Counted from the first letter of the stretch, positions 8,493 to 17,991 are shown. The stretch: DNA of 64,000 bases from Ga0077548 sp035440445 (GCA_035440445.1 DAORMJ010000020.1:3727-67726), one strand, 5' to 3'. The notes: a model not told the origin generated them from the sequence alone. Numbers and translations: made by a program.

Positions 8493-9680
8493 ATGACCGA
8501 TCTTCCGGTCCGTCGTGAAAAGACCCGGGTAAACTGGATATTCCATCCCCGCGTCCGTTCGGTCTTCATACAGCTTTTGCTTGTCGCGCTGGTATTGCTC
8601 GTCGCGTGGTTCATCTATCGCACCACCAGTCGCAACATCGCGGCCCAGCGTATTCCGATCGGATTTGATTTTTTCTGGATCGAATCCGGCTTCTCGATCA
8701 GTCAGGCGCTGATCCCGTTTTCCGAGAGCAATACCTACGCGCGCGCCTTTCTGGTCGGTCTCCTGAACACGCTCTTCGTTTCAGCGCTTGGCGTCGTGTT
8801 TGCGACGATCATTGGATTCCTGGTCGGGATCGGCAGGCTCTCCAACAACTGGATGATCTCTAGGCTGTGCGGGACTTACGTCGAAGTCATTCGCAATCTG
8901 CCGCTCTTGTTTCAGATTCTGTTCTGGTATCTGGCGGTGCTGGCGGCGCTTCCCGTGCCGCGGCAGAGCATTTCTCTTGCCGGCGACGTATTCATCAACA
9001 ATCGCGGCATCATGATGCCGAAGCCGCTGTTCGGCGAGGGCATCGGCATCGTCGCGCTGGTCCTCGCTGCCGGCCTTCTGCTTTCCCTGATCGTTGCGGT
9101 CACATCGCGGCGGTACCGCATTCGTACAGGGCGGCGAATAACACTCTGGCCGGTCTATCTGCTTTTGATCGTTCCGGTGCCGCTTGCGGCCTTCGCGTAT
9201 CTCGGCGTCAGTTTCGATATCGACCGGCCGGTGCTGAAAGGCTTCAATTTCAACGGCGGCGTGCGGGTCATCCCGGAATTCCTGGCGCTTCTGATCGCGC
9301 TCTCCACCTATACCGCGGGCTTCATTGCCGAGATCGTGCGCGCGGGCGTGCTTGCTGTGCCGAAAGGGCAAAGCGAGGCGGCAAGTGCCTTGGGGCTCCG
9401 GCGCTCGCCGCTTTTGCGATTGGTGGTGGTGCCGCAGGCGCTCCGCGTAATCATTCCGCCGCTGACGAGCCAGTATCTCAACCTGATCAAGAATTCCTCT
9501 CTTGCGGTGAGTATCGGCTATCCGGATCTTGTGAGCGTCTTTGCCGGCACGACGCTGAACAACACGGGGCAGGCCATCGAGATCCTCGGGATCACCATGC
9601 TCGTCTATCTGGTCATCTCGTTGATCGTGTCGTTCGGGATGAATCTCTATAACCGGCGCATTGCGCTGAAGGAGCGATGA
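8493..9680 (+). CDS. aapQ: general L-amino acid ABC transporter permease AapQ
   Basis: A 395-residue inner-membrane permease, longer than simple HisM-type permeases as expected for AapQ. Membrane spans are visible from about residue 24 onwards, with a central insertion, and the ABC-ATPase-contacting EAA loop is at about 295-315 (SEAASALGLRRSPLLRLVVVP). It forms the channel with AapM. It ends one base before the aapM start, so translation is probably coupled. Confidence 0.94.
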   Translation: MTDLPVRREKTRVNWIFHPRVRSVFIQLLLVALVLLVAWFIYRTTSRNIAAQRIPIGFDFFWIESGFSISQALIPFSESNTYARAFLVGLLNTLFVSALGVVFATIIGFLVGIGRLSNNWMISRLCGTYVEVIRNLPLLFQILFWYLAVLAALPVPRQSISLAGDVFINNRGIMMPKPLFGEGIGIVALVLAAGLLLSLIVAVTSRRYRIRTGRRITLWPVYLLLIVPVPLAAFAYLGVSFDIDRPVLKGFNFNGGVRVIPEFLALLIALSTYTAGFIAEIVRAGVLAVPKGQSEAASALGLRRSPLLRLVVVPQALRVIIPPLTSQYLNLIKNSSLAVSIGYPDLVSVFAGTTLNNTGQAIEILGITMLVYLVISLIVSFGMNLYNRRIALKER

Positions 9681-9681
9681 C

Positions 9682-11061
9682 ATGAGCATCGCTTTCGTCC
9701 GTCGCGAGACGTTGCCCCCGCTGCCGGCGCCCGCAAGCCAGGCCGGCGTTTACGGCTTCTTTCATGCGCGGTTCTTCGCAAGTCCACGCGATATTGCGAT
9801 GTCGGTTATCGGGCTTGCGGCGCTCGTATTGATTGCGGCTCCCTTGCTCCGCTTCCTTGTAATCGATGCAGTATGGACGGGTGCTAACCGGGACGCCTGC
9901 GTTGCTGTCCCGACCGGCGCATGCTGGCCGTTCGTTGTGGCGAAGTTCAACCAGTTCATCTACGGATTTTATCCGCATGACGAGCTATGGCGGCCGAACC
10001 TAGTATTCCTGCTCGGCCTGTTGCTGCTCGTGCCGCTTCTGATCCCGTCGATGCCGTGGAAGCGGCTGAACGCAGCGCTGTTCCTCGGGATCTATCCGGT
10101 GCTGGGCTTTGTCCTGCTGACCGGCGGTAACCTAGATCCGCAGCGTTTCGTGCTCGGGCGCTTTGTCGATCTTGCCCCTTACACTGGCGACCACCGGCTG
10201 TTCGGTTTCCGCGCGACCTTTTGGGCGGATTACGCGATCTCCGCGCTTTTGCTGACGCTTCCGATTGCGCTGATCGCTCGGTTGTTCGGCACGCGCTTTT
10301 CAACGTCGTTCAAGGCCATGGCGGCGTTCTTCATCGCGCTTGCGATTGTGATCCTGCCGGTCGACGCGGATTTCGGTTTGCGCTGGGTCGAAACCCGCGA
10401 GTGGGGCGGGCTCCTTGTCACGCTCGTTGTCGCGGTGACCGGGATTGTCGCGGCACTGCCGATCGGCATCGCGCTCGCACTGGGACGCCGGTCCGAAATG
10501 CGGCTGGTGCGCTGGGCAAGCATTGCCTTCATTGAGTTCTGGCGCGGCGTCCCGCTGATCACGGTGCTGTTCTTCGCGACCTATATGCTGCCGCTCTTCC
10601 TTCCGGGCGGTGCGAGTATTGAACGCCTCGTGCGCGCGCTCATTGGCGTTGCGCTCTTCTCTGGCGCTTACATGGCCGAGGTCGTGCGCGGCGGCCTTCA
10701 GGCCGTGCCGAAGCATCAGTACGAGAGCGCAGCGGCGCTTGGTTTGGGTTACTGGAAAACCATGGGCCTCATCGTGCTGCCGCAGGCCTTGACCAAGGTG
10801 ATCCCGGGAATCGTGAACAACTTCATCGGGCTCTTCAAGGATACGACGCTCGTGCAGATCGTGGCGATCCTCGATCTCCTGGGCCAGATCAGGTCGGCTT
10901 TCTCGGACCCGAACTGGGCATCGCCGACCACTCTATACACGGGCTTTGCCTTTGCGGGGTTGATCTATTTCGCGTTCTGTTTTGCGATGTCGCGCTATTC
11001 GCTGTTTCTGGAGCGCCGCGCCGGCAGCAGCGCATTGCGTGTTGAAGGAGCCATGCGATGA
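9682..11061 (+). CDS. aapM: general L-amino acid ABC transporter permease AapM
   Basis: A 459-residue permease partner of AapQ. It has a long N-terminal extension with several extra hydrophobic segments (about 40-215), then the conserved permease domain with the EAA loop at about 346-366 (YESAAALGLGYWKTMGLIVLP). The ATG lies directly after the aapQ stop and the 3' end overlaps aapP by four bases, so the three membrane and ATPase genes form a tight translational unit. Confidence 0.94.
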   Translation: MSIAFVRRETLPPLPAPASQAGVYGFFHARFFASPRDIAMSVIGLAALVLIAAPLLRFLVIDAVWTGANRDACVAVPTGACWPFVVAKFNQFIYGFYPHDELWRPNLVFLLGLLLLVPLLIPSMPWKRLNAALFLGIYPVLGFVLLTGGNLDPQRFVLGRFVDLAPYTGDHRLFGFRATFWADYAISALLLTLPIALIARLFGTRFSTSFKAMAAFFIALAIVILPVDADFGLRWVETREWGGLLVTLVVAVTGIVAALPIGIALALGRRSEMRLVRWASIAFIEFWRGVPLITVLFFATYMLPLFLPGGASIERLVRALIGVALFSGAYMAEVVRGGLQAVPKHQYESAAALGLGYWKTMGLIVLPQALTKVIPGIVNNFIGLFKDTTLVQIVAILDLLGQIRSAFSDPNWASPTTLYTGFAFAGLIYFAFCFAMSRYSLFLERRAGSSALRVEGAMR

Positions 11062-11819
11062 GTGATCTCGCGACGACGGCGGACGCGGTCGCCGTTGAAA
11101 TGGCGGGCGTGAACAAATGGTTCGGCACGTTTCACGTCCTGCGCGACGTGAACCTGAAAGTCGCGCGGAAAGAACGGATCGTAATCTGCGGGCCGTCAGG
11201 TTCGGGAAAGTCCACGCTGATCCGCTGCATCAATCGGCTCGAAGAACACCAGCAGGGCCGGATCGTGGTCGATGGCGTGGAGCTGACCGCCGATCTGCGC
11301 AGCATCGACGCCGTTCGCGCAGATGTCGGCATGGTGTTTCAGCAGTTCAACCTCTTTCCGCATCTTACAGTGCTTGAGAACTGCACGCTGGCACAGATAT
11401 GGGTTCGCCGGAGGCCGAAAGCGCAGGCCGAAGAAGTGGCCATGGAGTTTCTGAAGCGGGTCCGGATTCCTGAACAGGCGAACAAATATCCGGCGCAGCT
11501 ATCGGGTGGCCAGCAGCAGCGCGTCGCGATCGCCCGCGCGCTTTGCATGAATCCGAAAATCATGCTGTTCGACGAGCCGACCTCCGCGCTCGACCCGGAA
11601 ATGATCAAGGAAGTCCTCGACACGATCCGCTCGCTGGCGGAAGACGGCATGACCATGCTGATCGTGACGCACGAGATGGGCTTCGCCCGTCAGGTCGCCG
11701 ATCGCATCGTTTTCATGGACGAGGGGCAGATCGTCGAAATGAACCGGCCGGAAGCGTTCTTCACGAATCCGCAGCACGAGCGGACGAAGCGCTTCCTGTC
11801 GCAAATCCTGCACAACTAG
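11058..11819 (+). CDS. aapP: general L-amino acid ABC transporter ATP-binding protein
   Basis: A 253-residue ATPase that powers AapJQM. Walker A GPSGSGKS (45-52), Q-loop FQQFNLFPHLT, signature LSGGQQQ (148-154), Walker B with catalytic glutamate MLFDEPTSALDP (169-180), and switch histidine in IVTHEMGFA are all present. It starts inside the aapM stop codon (ATGA overlap). It ends right against the stop of the convergent hydrolase gene, leaving no room for a terminator between them. Confidence 0.95.
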   Translation: MSDLATTADAVAVEMAGVNKWFGTFHVLRDVNLKVARKERIVICGPSGSGKSTLIRCINRLEEHQQGRIVVDGVELTADLRSIDAVRADVGMVFQQFNLFPHLTVLENCTLAQIWVRRRPKAQAEEVAMEFLKRVRIPEQANKYPAQLSGGQQQRVAIARALCMNPKIMLFDEPTSALDPEMIKEVLDTIRSLAEDGMTMLIVTHEMGFARQVADRIVFMDEGQIVEMNRPEAFFTNPQHERTKRFLSQILHN

Positions 11820-12683
11820 TCACAGCGCGCCAAGCGGGATCTTCAGATAGTTGCGGCCGTTGTCTTCGGGATCGGGGAGGCGGCCGCCGCGCATGTTTAC
11901 CTGCAGCGCATGCAGGATCAGCTTCGGCATCGGGAGCGTTGCATCGCGCGCCTCGCGTACGGCTACATACTGCTCGCATGTCGGCCGCGACGCGAAATGC
12001 TTGTTCGTGGCCTTCTGCTCCTTCACCGAGGACTCCCACTTCGGCGCACGTCCGCCGGGCATGTAGTCGTGTCCGGTGAACAGGCGCGTGTCGTCGGGGA
12101 GCGAAAGAATCTGCTGGATGGAGTCGTAGAGCCGCGCGGCGCTCCCGCCGGGAAAGTCGGCGCGCGCCGAGCCGTAATCGGGCTGAAACAGTGTGTCATG
12201 CACGAAGGCGGCGTCACCAACGATATAGGTGATGGAGCAGAGCGTATGGCCGGGCGAGAGCATCACGCGCGCGTCGAGCGAGCCGATCTTGAACGTCTCG
12301 CCATCGGCGAACAACTTGTCCCATTGCGATCCGTCGGCCACGAATGCGGGGAGATTGTAGATCTTCTTCCAGAGTTTCTGGACTTCGATGATTTTCTCGC
12401 CAATCGCCGTCGGCGCGCCGAGTTTTTCTTTCAGATAGGTGGCGGAAGAAAAGTGATCCGCATGCGGGTGCGTATCGAGAATCCACTCGACGGTCAGTCC
12501 ACGCCGCACGATTTCGTCGAGCAATGCATCCGCGGTCTTGTGCGACACGCGGCCCGACTTTTCGTCGTAGTCCAGCACCGGATCGATAATGGCTGCGCGC
12601 TTGGTCGCGGGATCTTCGACGAGATATTCGATCGAGAAAGTCGGCTCGTGGAAGAAGCCGGTTACAATCGGGTTGCCGGGCAT
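11820..12683 (-). CDS. MBL-fold hydrolase, persulfide-dioxygenase-like
   Basis: A 287-residue metallo-beta-lactamase-fold protein. The metal motif is H72, H74, D76, H77 (THPHADHF), followed by H146 in SPGHT, D163 in VHDTLF and a late GHDY. The order and spacing resemble the ETHE1 persulfide dioxygenase / glyoxalase-II-like group, which oxidises glutathione persulfide to sulfite. The start at 12683 (MPGNPIVTGFF) is preferred over a longer frame because it begins the conserved domain and lies eight bases after the sulfurtransferase stop. The sulfurtransferase neighbour supports a persulfide role, but the substrate is inferred. Confidence 0.8.
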   Translation of the reverse strand: MPGNPIVTGFFHEPTFSIEYLVEDPATKRAAIIDPVLDYDEKSGRVSHKTADALLDEIVRRGLTVEWILDTHPHADHFSSATYLKEKLGAPTAIGEKIIEVQKLWKKIYNLPAFVADGSQWDKLFADGETFKIGSLDARVMLSPGHTLCSITYIVGDAAFVHDTLFQPDYGSARADFPGGSAARLYDSIQQILSLPDDTRLFTGHDYMPGGRAPKWESSVKEQKATNKHFASRPTCEQYVAVREARDATLPMPKLILHALQVNMRGGRLPDPEDNGRNYLKIPLGAL

Positions 12684-12691
12684 CGTCGCTG

Positions 12692-13549
12692 TCAGCTCTT
12701 TTTCGCGGGCCCGGTCGCCTTGGGCGTCGTCGGATTGGTGCCCCATTCGGACCAGGAGCCATCGTAAAGCGCAGCGGGCTGCTTACCGATTGCGTCGAGC
12801 GCGAGCCAGAGGATCGCGGCAGAAACCCCGGAACCGCAACTGACGATCGCAGGCTCGGAAGGATCGTAGCCGGCTTCGTCGAATGCTTTTTTGATCTGGT
12901 CCTGCGAGGCAAGCCTGCCGTCTTTCACGAGCGCGCTCGAAGGCACATTGATGCTGCCGGGAATATGCCCAGAGGCAACTCCGGCCCGCGGCTCGGCTTC
13001 CTCGCCACGGAAGCGTGCCGCCGGGCGCGCATCGATAACCTGCGCGGTCTTTTGCTTCAGCGAAAGATCGACGCGATCGAGATTTGCGACCATGGCAGGC
13101 GAGAAGTGCGGCGTGAAGCTCCCGGGCTCGCGGACGACATTTCCGCTTTCCACGGGCAGTCCTTTTGCGCGCCAGTTCGGAAGTCCGCCTTCAAGGATAT
13201 AGACCTCGGCCACGCCGAACGCTTTGAACGTGAACCAGACGCGTGGTGCTGAGAACAATCCTGCGCCGTCATAGACGACAATGCGTTGTCCGTCCGAGAT
13301 TCCGAGCCTCGCCATGTGAAGCGAGAATACTTCCGGCGGCGGCAGCATGTGGGGAAGGGTGGAATTGATGTCTTTCACTTCGTCGATGTCGAAATAGACC
13401 GCACCGGGAATGTGTGCAGCGTGGTATTCGGCGCGCCCGTCGCGCTTCATCGCCGGCAAATACCAGGAGCCATCGACGACGACGAGATCGGCCTTGCTGC
13501 GCTCGGCCTCAAGCCATTCCGGTGTGACCAATGTTTCGGATGAGGACAT
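12692..13549 (-). CDS. sseA: 3-mercaptopyruvate sulfurtransferase (double rhodanese)
   Basis: A 285-residue two-domain rhodanese. The N-terminal inactive domain (about 1-140) and the C-terminal catalytic domain (about 165-275) are both recognisable. The active-site loop is CGSGVSA with catalytic C238; this CG-S/T-G form is typical of mercaptopyruvate sulfurtransferases, not thiosulfate rhodaneses. It transfers sulfur from 3-mercaptopyruvate to acceptors such as thioredoxin or cyanide. The downstream persulfide-dioxygenase-like gene on the same transcript fits a sulfane-sulfur handling pair. Confidence 0.9.
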   Translation of the reverse strand: MSSSETLVTPEWLEAERSKADLVVVDGSWYLPAMKRDGRAEYHAAHIPGAVYFDIDEVKDINSTLPHMLPPPEVFSLHMARLGISDGQRIVVYDGAGLFSAPRVWFTFKAFGVAEVYILEGGLPNWRAKGLPVESGNVVREPGSFTPHFSPAMVANLDRVDLSLKQKTAQVIDARPAARFRGEEAEPRAGVASGHIPGSINVPSSALVKDGRLASQDQIKKAFDEAGYDPSEPAIVSCGSGVSAAILWLALDAIGKQPAALYDGSWSEWGTNPTTPKATGPAKKS

Positions 13550-13621
13550 GACGATTCCACTTCTGCACTGGCTGCAGTGTCGGACAGCGGAAACGACTTC
13601 GCAACTCCGTAAAGGGCCGGT

Positions 13622-13948
13622 TTAGCAGCCCGTCCGGCAACGGATTCGATCGACGATCGGCTGCTCGCCGACCGTGCTGACCTCGATAATCATATTCCCG
13701 CGCTTCCAGATATGGAGGCAGGCGCCGAGGCCGGTTCCCGCACAGCTGAAGGTTTCGGGAAAGCAGCGCGGATCATCCTTCTCGCATGCGACCGCACCCG
13801 TAAGCCGCTCCGGTGCGTATCCTTGTGCGAGCAGCGTTTTTCGCGCCGCCGCATAGTCGGTATCCTTGGGGATCTTTGGCAGGTTCGATTGCGCCTGCGC
13901 GCTCGCAGCAGTCAAAACAAAAGCCGCTGCGAGGAGCGCGCCTTTCAT
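13622..13948 (-). CDS. hypothetical secreted cysteine-rich protein
   Basis: A 108-residue protein that I do not recognise. A signal peptide (about 1-20, ending ASAQA) directs it to the periplasm. The mature part contains six cysteines (CEKDDPRC, FSC, GAC, RIRCRTGC), which could form three disulfides. The ATG at 13948 overlaps the hutX stop as ATGA, so it is translated directly after hutX; this decides the start over an in-frame TTG six bases upstream. Its coupling to a heme carrier gene is suggestive, no more. Confidence 0.7.
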   Translation of the reverse strand: MKGALLAAAFVLTAASAQAQSNLPKIPKDTDYAAARKTLLAQGYAPERLTGAVACEKDDPRCFPETFSCAGTGLGACLHIWKRGNMIIEVSTVGEQPIVDRIRCRTGC

Positions 13949-14451
13949 GCGCAAAGCTTCTCGCGCAGCGCGCGGAATTTTTCGACCTGATCCTGTTTCA
14001 GTTCGCGCTTCTCGTCGCGGCCGACGAAGACTTTATACATGATGCCGCCATCGACATTGACGAAGGCAACGAAGATCGACGACTTGCCGTTGAACGTGCG
14101 CTCGACGAATGCAACCGACCCGCAGCGGTCGTGCTTCAGATGTCCGTGCAGTCCCGCAGAGCCGCCGAGATTGAAGTAGCCATGGCCAAGCGTGCCTTTG
14201 GGCATCGCGCCGCCGATTTCAAAGATGCCGTCATCGGTGTTGATGATCGTGGTGACGTCGCCCCATGTCGCCAGATCGTCCATCGTTTCGATAAACTTGT
14301 CGCCCGGCGCAAACTTGCGCATCTCGTCCGGCAGCGCCTCGAGGATCGTCTGGCAGGAAACGCCATGCTCCTTCGCGGCGAATTCGATGACGACGCCGGG
14401 GTTCTCGGCGATTTTGCGCTTCAGTTCGGTGAGCTTCGCGGTGTCGAGCAT
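13945..14451 (-). CDS. hutX: cytosolic heme-utilisation carrier protein HutX/HugX
   Basis: A 168-residue cytoplasmic protein matching the HutX/HuvX/HugX family, which binds heme and hands it to the heme-degrading enzyme HutZ. Family-like stretches include ENPGVVIEFAAKEHGVS, WGDVTTIINTDDGIFEI, LGHGYFNLGG and HGHLKHDRCGSVAFVER. No heme receptor, ABC transporter or hutZ lies nearby, so this is an isolated member. A secreted cysteine-rich protein gene follows with a four-base overlap. Confidence 0.82.
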   Translation of the reverse strand: MLDTAKLTELKRKIAENPGVVIEFAAKEHGVSCQTILEALPDEMRKFAPGDKFIETMDDLATWGDVTTIINTDDGIFEIGGAMPKGTLGHGYFNLGGSAGLHGHLKHDRCGSVAFVERTFNGKSSIFVAFVNVDGGIMYKVFVGRDEKRELKQDQVEKFRALREKLCA

Positions 14452-14552
14452 CGAAATGGCCTCATATTAAAAGGGAACAAGGCTTGCTCGCGGCTGCGCG
14501 CTGGCTGGCCGAGCCACCTAAGAGGAACCGCGCCGCAGCGTCAACCGAAGGC

Positions 14553-15596
14553 TCAGACGAAGAGTTTATCAGCGCCGGGAAGCGGAATTTTCCGCTCGAG
14601 AAAGGCCGGTACCGGCAGCTTCTTCTGGCGGAGAAATTCGGGATTGAAGAGCTTGGTCTGGTAGCGCGTGCCGTAATCGCAAAGCACGGTAACGATGGTG
14701 TGGCCCGGACCCATTTCCTTCGCCATGCGGATGGCGCCGGCAATGTTGATGCCGGACGAGCCGCCGAGCACCAGTCCTTCGTGCTCGAGAAGATCGAACA
14801 CCGCGGGCAATGCCTCTTCGTCGGGAATGAGATAAGGCCGGTCGACCGTAATGTCCTTGATCATCACGGTCTCGCGCCCAAGGCCGATGCCTTCGGTGAC
14901 CGAGTCGCCGCCGCTTGCTTCGGCCTTTCCGGTCGAGAAGTAGCTGAACATCGCCGCACCGCGCGGATCGGCGCAGCCGACGAGAATGTTCTTGTTCTTC
15001 TCTTTGAGGAACAAGGAAGTGCCTGCGAGCGTGCCGCCCGTGCCGACAGAGCAGATGAACGCATCGACCTTGCCTTCCGTTTGCGCCCAGATCTCGGGGC
15101 CGGTCGAAAGGTAATGCGCTTTACGGTTGTCGAGATTGTTCCACTGGTCCGCGAACAGAACGCCGTTCGGTTCGGTCTTGCGCAGTTCGTCGGCCAGACG
15201 CTTCCCGACATGCTGATAGTTGTTCGGATTGGAATAGGGCAGTGCCGGTACTTCGACGAGCTCCGCACCGCAAAGCCGCAGCATGTCCTTCTTTTCCTGA
15301 CTCTGCGTGTTCGGGATCACGATGATCGTGCGATAGCCGCGGGAGTTCGCGACCAGCGCGAGGCCTATGCCGGTGTTGCCCGCGGTCGCCTCGACGACCA
15401 CGCCGCCGGGCTTCAGGTCGCCGCGCTTTTCCGCTTCGAGGATCATCTGCTTGGCAGGCCGATCCTTGACGGACTGGCCGGGGTTCATGAATTCGGCCTT
15501 GCCGAGGATGTTGCAACCCGTTGCCTGGCTTGCGCGCCAAAGCTGGATCAGCGGCGTATTGCCTACGGCGTCGACGATATCTTTGCGGAAATCCAT
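14553..15596 (-). CDS. cysK: cysteine synthase A (O-acetylserine sulfhydrylase), long form
   Basis: A 347-residue fold-type II PLP enzyme that makes cysteine from O-acetylserine and sulfide. K44 in NPGQSVKDRPAK is the PLP lysine, TAGNTG binds the substrate carboxylate, and the glycine-rich phosphate loop VGTGGT is intact. It is about 35 residues longer than E. coli CysK, mostly from a C-terminal tail after LCDYGTRYQTKLFNPEFL; this long form occurs in alphaproteobacteria. It diverges from the HdeD gene across 170 bp. The 100 bp after its stop shows nothing notable. Confidence 0.88.
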   Translation of the reverse strand: MDFRKDIVDAVGNTPLIQLWRASQATGCNILGKAEFMNPGQSVKDRPAKQMILEAEKRGDLKPGGVVVEATAGNTGIGLALVANSRGYRTIIVIPNTQSQEKKDMLRLCGAELVEVPALPYSNPNNYQHVGKRLADELRKTEPNGVLFADQWNNLDNRKAHYLSTGPEIWAQTEGKVDAFICSVGTGGTLAGTSLFLKEKNKNILVGCADPRGAAMFSYFSTGKAEASGGDSVTEGIGLGRETVMIKDITVDRPYLIPDEEALPAVFDLLEHEGLVLGGSSGINIAGAIRMAKEMGPGHTIVTVLCDYGTRYQTKLFNPEFLRQKKLPVPAFLERKIPLPGADKLFV

Positions 15597-15766
15597 CGGA
15601 GATAATTCACAGAGGAAAGAAGAGATTTGATAGATTCAACGTAGCCGGAGTGTTGCAAACGCGCAATCCGCAAACCGCGTAACAGCCGTGCGTGTTCCGC
15701 GTTTCAGGACTTTTATCATTCCGTCCTAGGCTGCGGGTGTCCGAACCAACTGCGTGGAGCGCTTCA

Positions 15767-16339
15767 ATGACGAATGTCGAAACGAAAGTGCGGCTGCCCG
15801 GCCTTCTCGGCGTGCTGAGCGAGAACTGGTGGTTGTTTCTGCTTCGCGGTCTGGCGGCCATCGCCTTTGGAGTCGTCGCGGTGTTGTGGCCGAAGATTAC
15901 GGTCCTCTCGCTGATCCTCGTCTATGGCGCTTTCGCGCTCACCGATGGCGTGTTCGCGCTCGTTGCCGCGATCGCCGGAAACACGGCACGCGCGCCGCGC
16001 TGGTGGCTGGCGTTGATCGGGCTGGCCGGCATTGCCATCGGTGTGATGACGTTCGTCTGGCCGATCATCACGGCGCTCGTGCTGCTCGCATTCATCGCGG
16101 CATGGGCGATTGCGACGGGCGTGCTCCAGATCATCGGTGCCATCCAGCTGCGCAAGGAAATCGATAACGAGTGGATGCTCATTTTGAGCGGCGTGTTGTC
16201 GGTTCTGTTCGGCCTCGCGCTGATCGTGGCGCCGGGCGCGGGCGCGCTCGCGCTGATCTGGGTGATTGCGTTCTACGCGATCCTGTTCGGCGTCATGCAA
16301 TGCGCGTTCGCATTCCGGTTGCGGCGGCTTAAATCCTAG
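15767..16339 (+). CDS. HdeD-family membrane protein
   Basis: A 190-residue integral membrane protein of the HdeD (DUF308) family. Six hydrophobic segments are arranged as repeated pairs, with the typical LLRGLAAIAFGVVAVLWP and LALIGLAGIAIGVMTFVWP repeats. In E. coli HdeD is linked to acid resistance at high density; in alphaproteobacteria the role is unproven. The start at 15767 was chosen because MTNVETKVRLPG leads into the family, while upstream sequence is unlike it. It converges on the photolyase gene with 17 bases between. Confidence 0.82.
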   Translation: MTNVETKVRLPGLLGVLSENWWLFLLRGLAAIAFGVVAVLWPKITVLSLILVYGAFALTDGVFALVAAIAGNTARAPRWWLALIGLAGIAIGVMTFVWPIITALVLLAFIAAWAIATGVLQIIGAIQLRKEIDNEWMLILSGVLSVLFGLALIVAPGAGALALIWVIAFYAILFGVMQCAFAFRLRRLKS

Positions 16340-16356
16340 CGCGGCTGCCGCCGCGA

Positions 16357-17769
16357 TCACCGCAACGATTTGAACGCGGCGAGTGCGCGCTCGCGCGCTT
16401 TCGCGTGATCCACGATCGGCTCGGGATACGTGTTTCCGAGCCGCACATTTGCTGCCGCGAGTTCGAGCGGCGACGCCGTCCATGGCTGGTGAATGTATTT
16501 GTCGGGCAGGCCCGCGATTTCCGGAATCCAGTTCCGCACGTAGCTGCCTTCGGGATCGAATTTCTCGCCCTGCAGAACCGGATTGAAAATCCGAAAATAC
16601 GGCGCTGCATCGGCGCCTGACCCCGCGACCCACTGCCAGCTTGCAGCGTTGTTGGCGGCATCCGCATCGACAAGCGTATCCCAGAACCAGTTTTCGCCGA
16701 GCCGCCAGTCGAGCAGCAGATGCTTAATTAGAAACGAAGCGCAGACCATGCGTACCCGGTTATGCATCCATCCGGTCCGCCATAGCTGGCGCATTCCTGC
16801 ATCGACGATTGGATAGCCGGTTTGTCCGTGCTGCCAGCGCCGCAGTGCTTTCTCGTCGTCGCGCCATGGAAAGGCATCGAAGCGCCGCTGAAAGTTCTCT
16901 TGCGGAAGTTTCGGGAAGTGATGGAGCAGGTGATAGGAAAACTCGCGCCAGCCGAGTTCGGCGCGATATTTCTCTGAGTCCTGCGCATTCTCCGGCAACG
17001 CATCGGAAATCTGCTGCGGGCTGATCTCGCCGTGCGCGAGATAGGGCGAGAGCCGCGAGGTGCCATCCGTGTCCGGCCGGTCGCGATTCTGCGCATAGCC
17101 GTCGAGCGCGCCTGCGGTAAAGTCGCGTAACCGTTCTTGCGCGCCATCTTCGCCGCGCGTCCACGCATCATTCATGTCAGAGGCCCAATCGGGCGCTGTC
17201 GGCTCGAGCGCCCAACTTTCCAGAGGCTCGCTCTCCAGTCCCTTGTGAGGCGTGAGCTTTTTCAGATCACCGAGCAACGCGCGTGGATGAGCCTGCGCGC
17301 GGCTGGCCTTGAAGTAGGGCGTGAAAACGCGGATCGGACCGCCGGTCTTACTTTTGACCGACCAGGGTTCGTTCAGCAGCGAGGCGTTGAAGGTTTCGAC
17401 CACGCAATCGAGCGAGAGCAGATGCGTTTCGATTTCCAGATCGAGTTTCGTGGCCGCAGCTTCGTAGCGTCGATTCCAGTACGCCGCGGCAATGCCTTCC
17501 GCATTGGCGATGTCCGCCACGATCTTTCTGGGATCGCCGCGCCGGAGCACGAGCGGGACGCCGAGATGCTCCAGCTTCCGGGCCAAAGCGCGCAACGAGC
17601 CCGCGAGCCACCAGTCCCATGCCGCGCCGCGTTTACGCAGACCTTCGACTTCTTCGAGCACATAGAGCGCGATGACCGGCGCTTCGCGCTTTGCAGCGGC
17701 ATGAAGTGCTGGATTATCGGAAGTCCGCAGGTCGTTGCGAAACCAGACGAGAACGGGGCGGCTACTCAT
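16357..17769 (-). CDS. phrB: deoxyribodipyrimidine photolyase
   Basis: A 470-residue class I CPD photolyase/cryptochrome. It repairs UV-induced cyclobutane pyrimidine dimers using light, FADH and an antenna pigment. The N-terminal photolyase alpha/beta domain starts VLVWFRNDLRTSDNPAL; the C-terminal FAD-binding domain includes RPDTDGTSRLSPYLAHGEIS, ELGWREFSYHLLHHFP, TGYPIVDAGMRQLW and the signature WDTLVDADAANNAASWQW. The start at 17769 (MSSRPVLVWF) is favoured over a longer frame. Which lesion it repairs (CPD or 6-4) was not tested; the motifs fit CPD. Confidence 0.93.
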   Translation of the reverse strand: MSSRPVLVWFRNDLRTSDNPALHAAAKREAPVIALYVLEEVEGLRKRGAAWDWWLAGSLRALARKLEHLGVPLVLRRGDPRKIVADIANAEGIAAAYWNRRYEAAATKLDLEIETHLLSLDCVVETFNASLLNEPWSVKSKTGGPIRVFTPYFKASRAQAHPRALLGDLKKLTPHKGLESEPLESWALEPTAPDWASDMNDAWTRGEDGAQERLRDFTAGALDGYAQNRDRPDTDGTSRLSPYLAHGEISPQQISDALPENAQDSEKYRAELGWREFSYHLLHHFPKLPQENFQRRFDAFPWRDDEKALRRWQHGQTGYPIVDAGMRQLWRTGWMHNRVRMVCASFLIKHLLLDWRLGENWFWDTLVDADAANNAASWQWVAGSGADAAPYFRIFNPVLQGEKFDPEGSYVRNWIPEIAGLPDKYIHQPWTASPLELAAANVRLGNTYPEPIVDHAKARERALAAFKSLR

Positions 17770-17916
17770 ACCCGATTGTAACGCGCCGCGATCCGCGATG
17801 GCTGCACCGCCGTGCAAAAATAAACGCGTTCTGGGGCGGCCGCATACGGATGCAATCGCCGAACCGGGCGTTGAAGACTTGTGGCGAGGAGGATGTTTTG
17901 GCCAGCGGTGGCAAAC

Positions 17917-17991
17917 TGGCTCCGCGGGTAGGATTCGAACCTACGACCGATCGATTAACAGTCGATTGCTCTACCACTGAGCTACCGCGGA
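17917..17991 (-). tRNA. tRNA-Asn (anticodon GUU)
   Basis: 75 nt including an encoded CCA. The seven-base acceptor stem TCCGCGG/CCGCGGA pairs perfectly, the D-arm has GCTCAGTGGTAGAGC, the anticodon loop reads CTGTTAA (GUU), and the T-arm has GGTTCGAATCC. About 147 bp separate it from the photolyase start. Confidence 0.96.
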
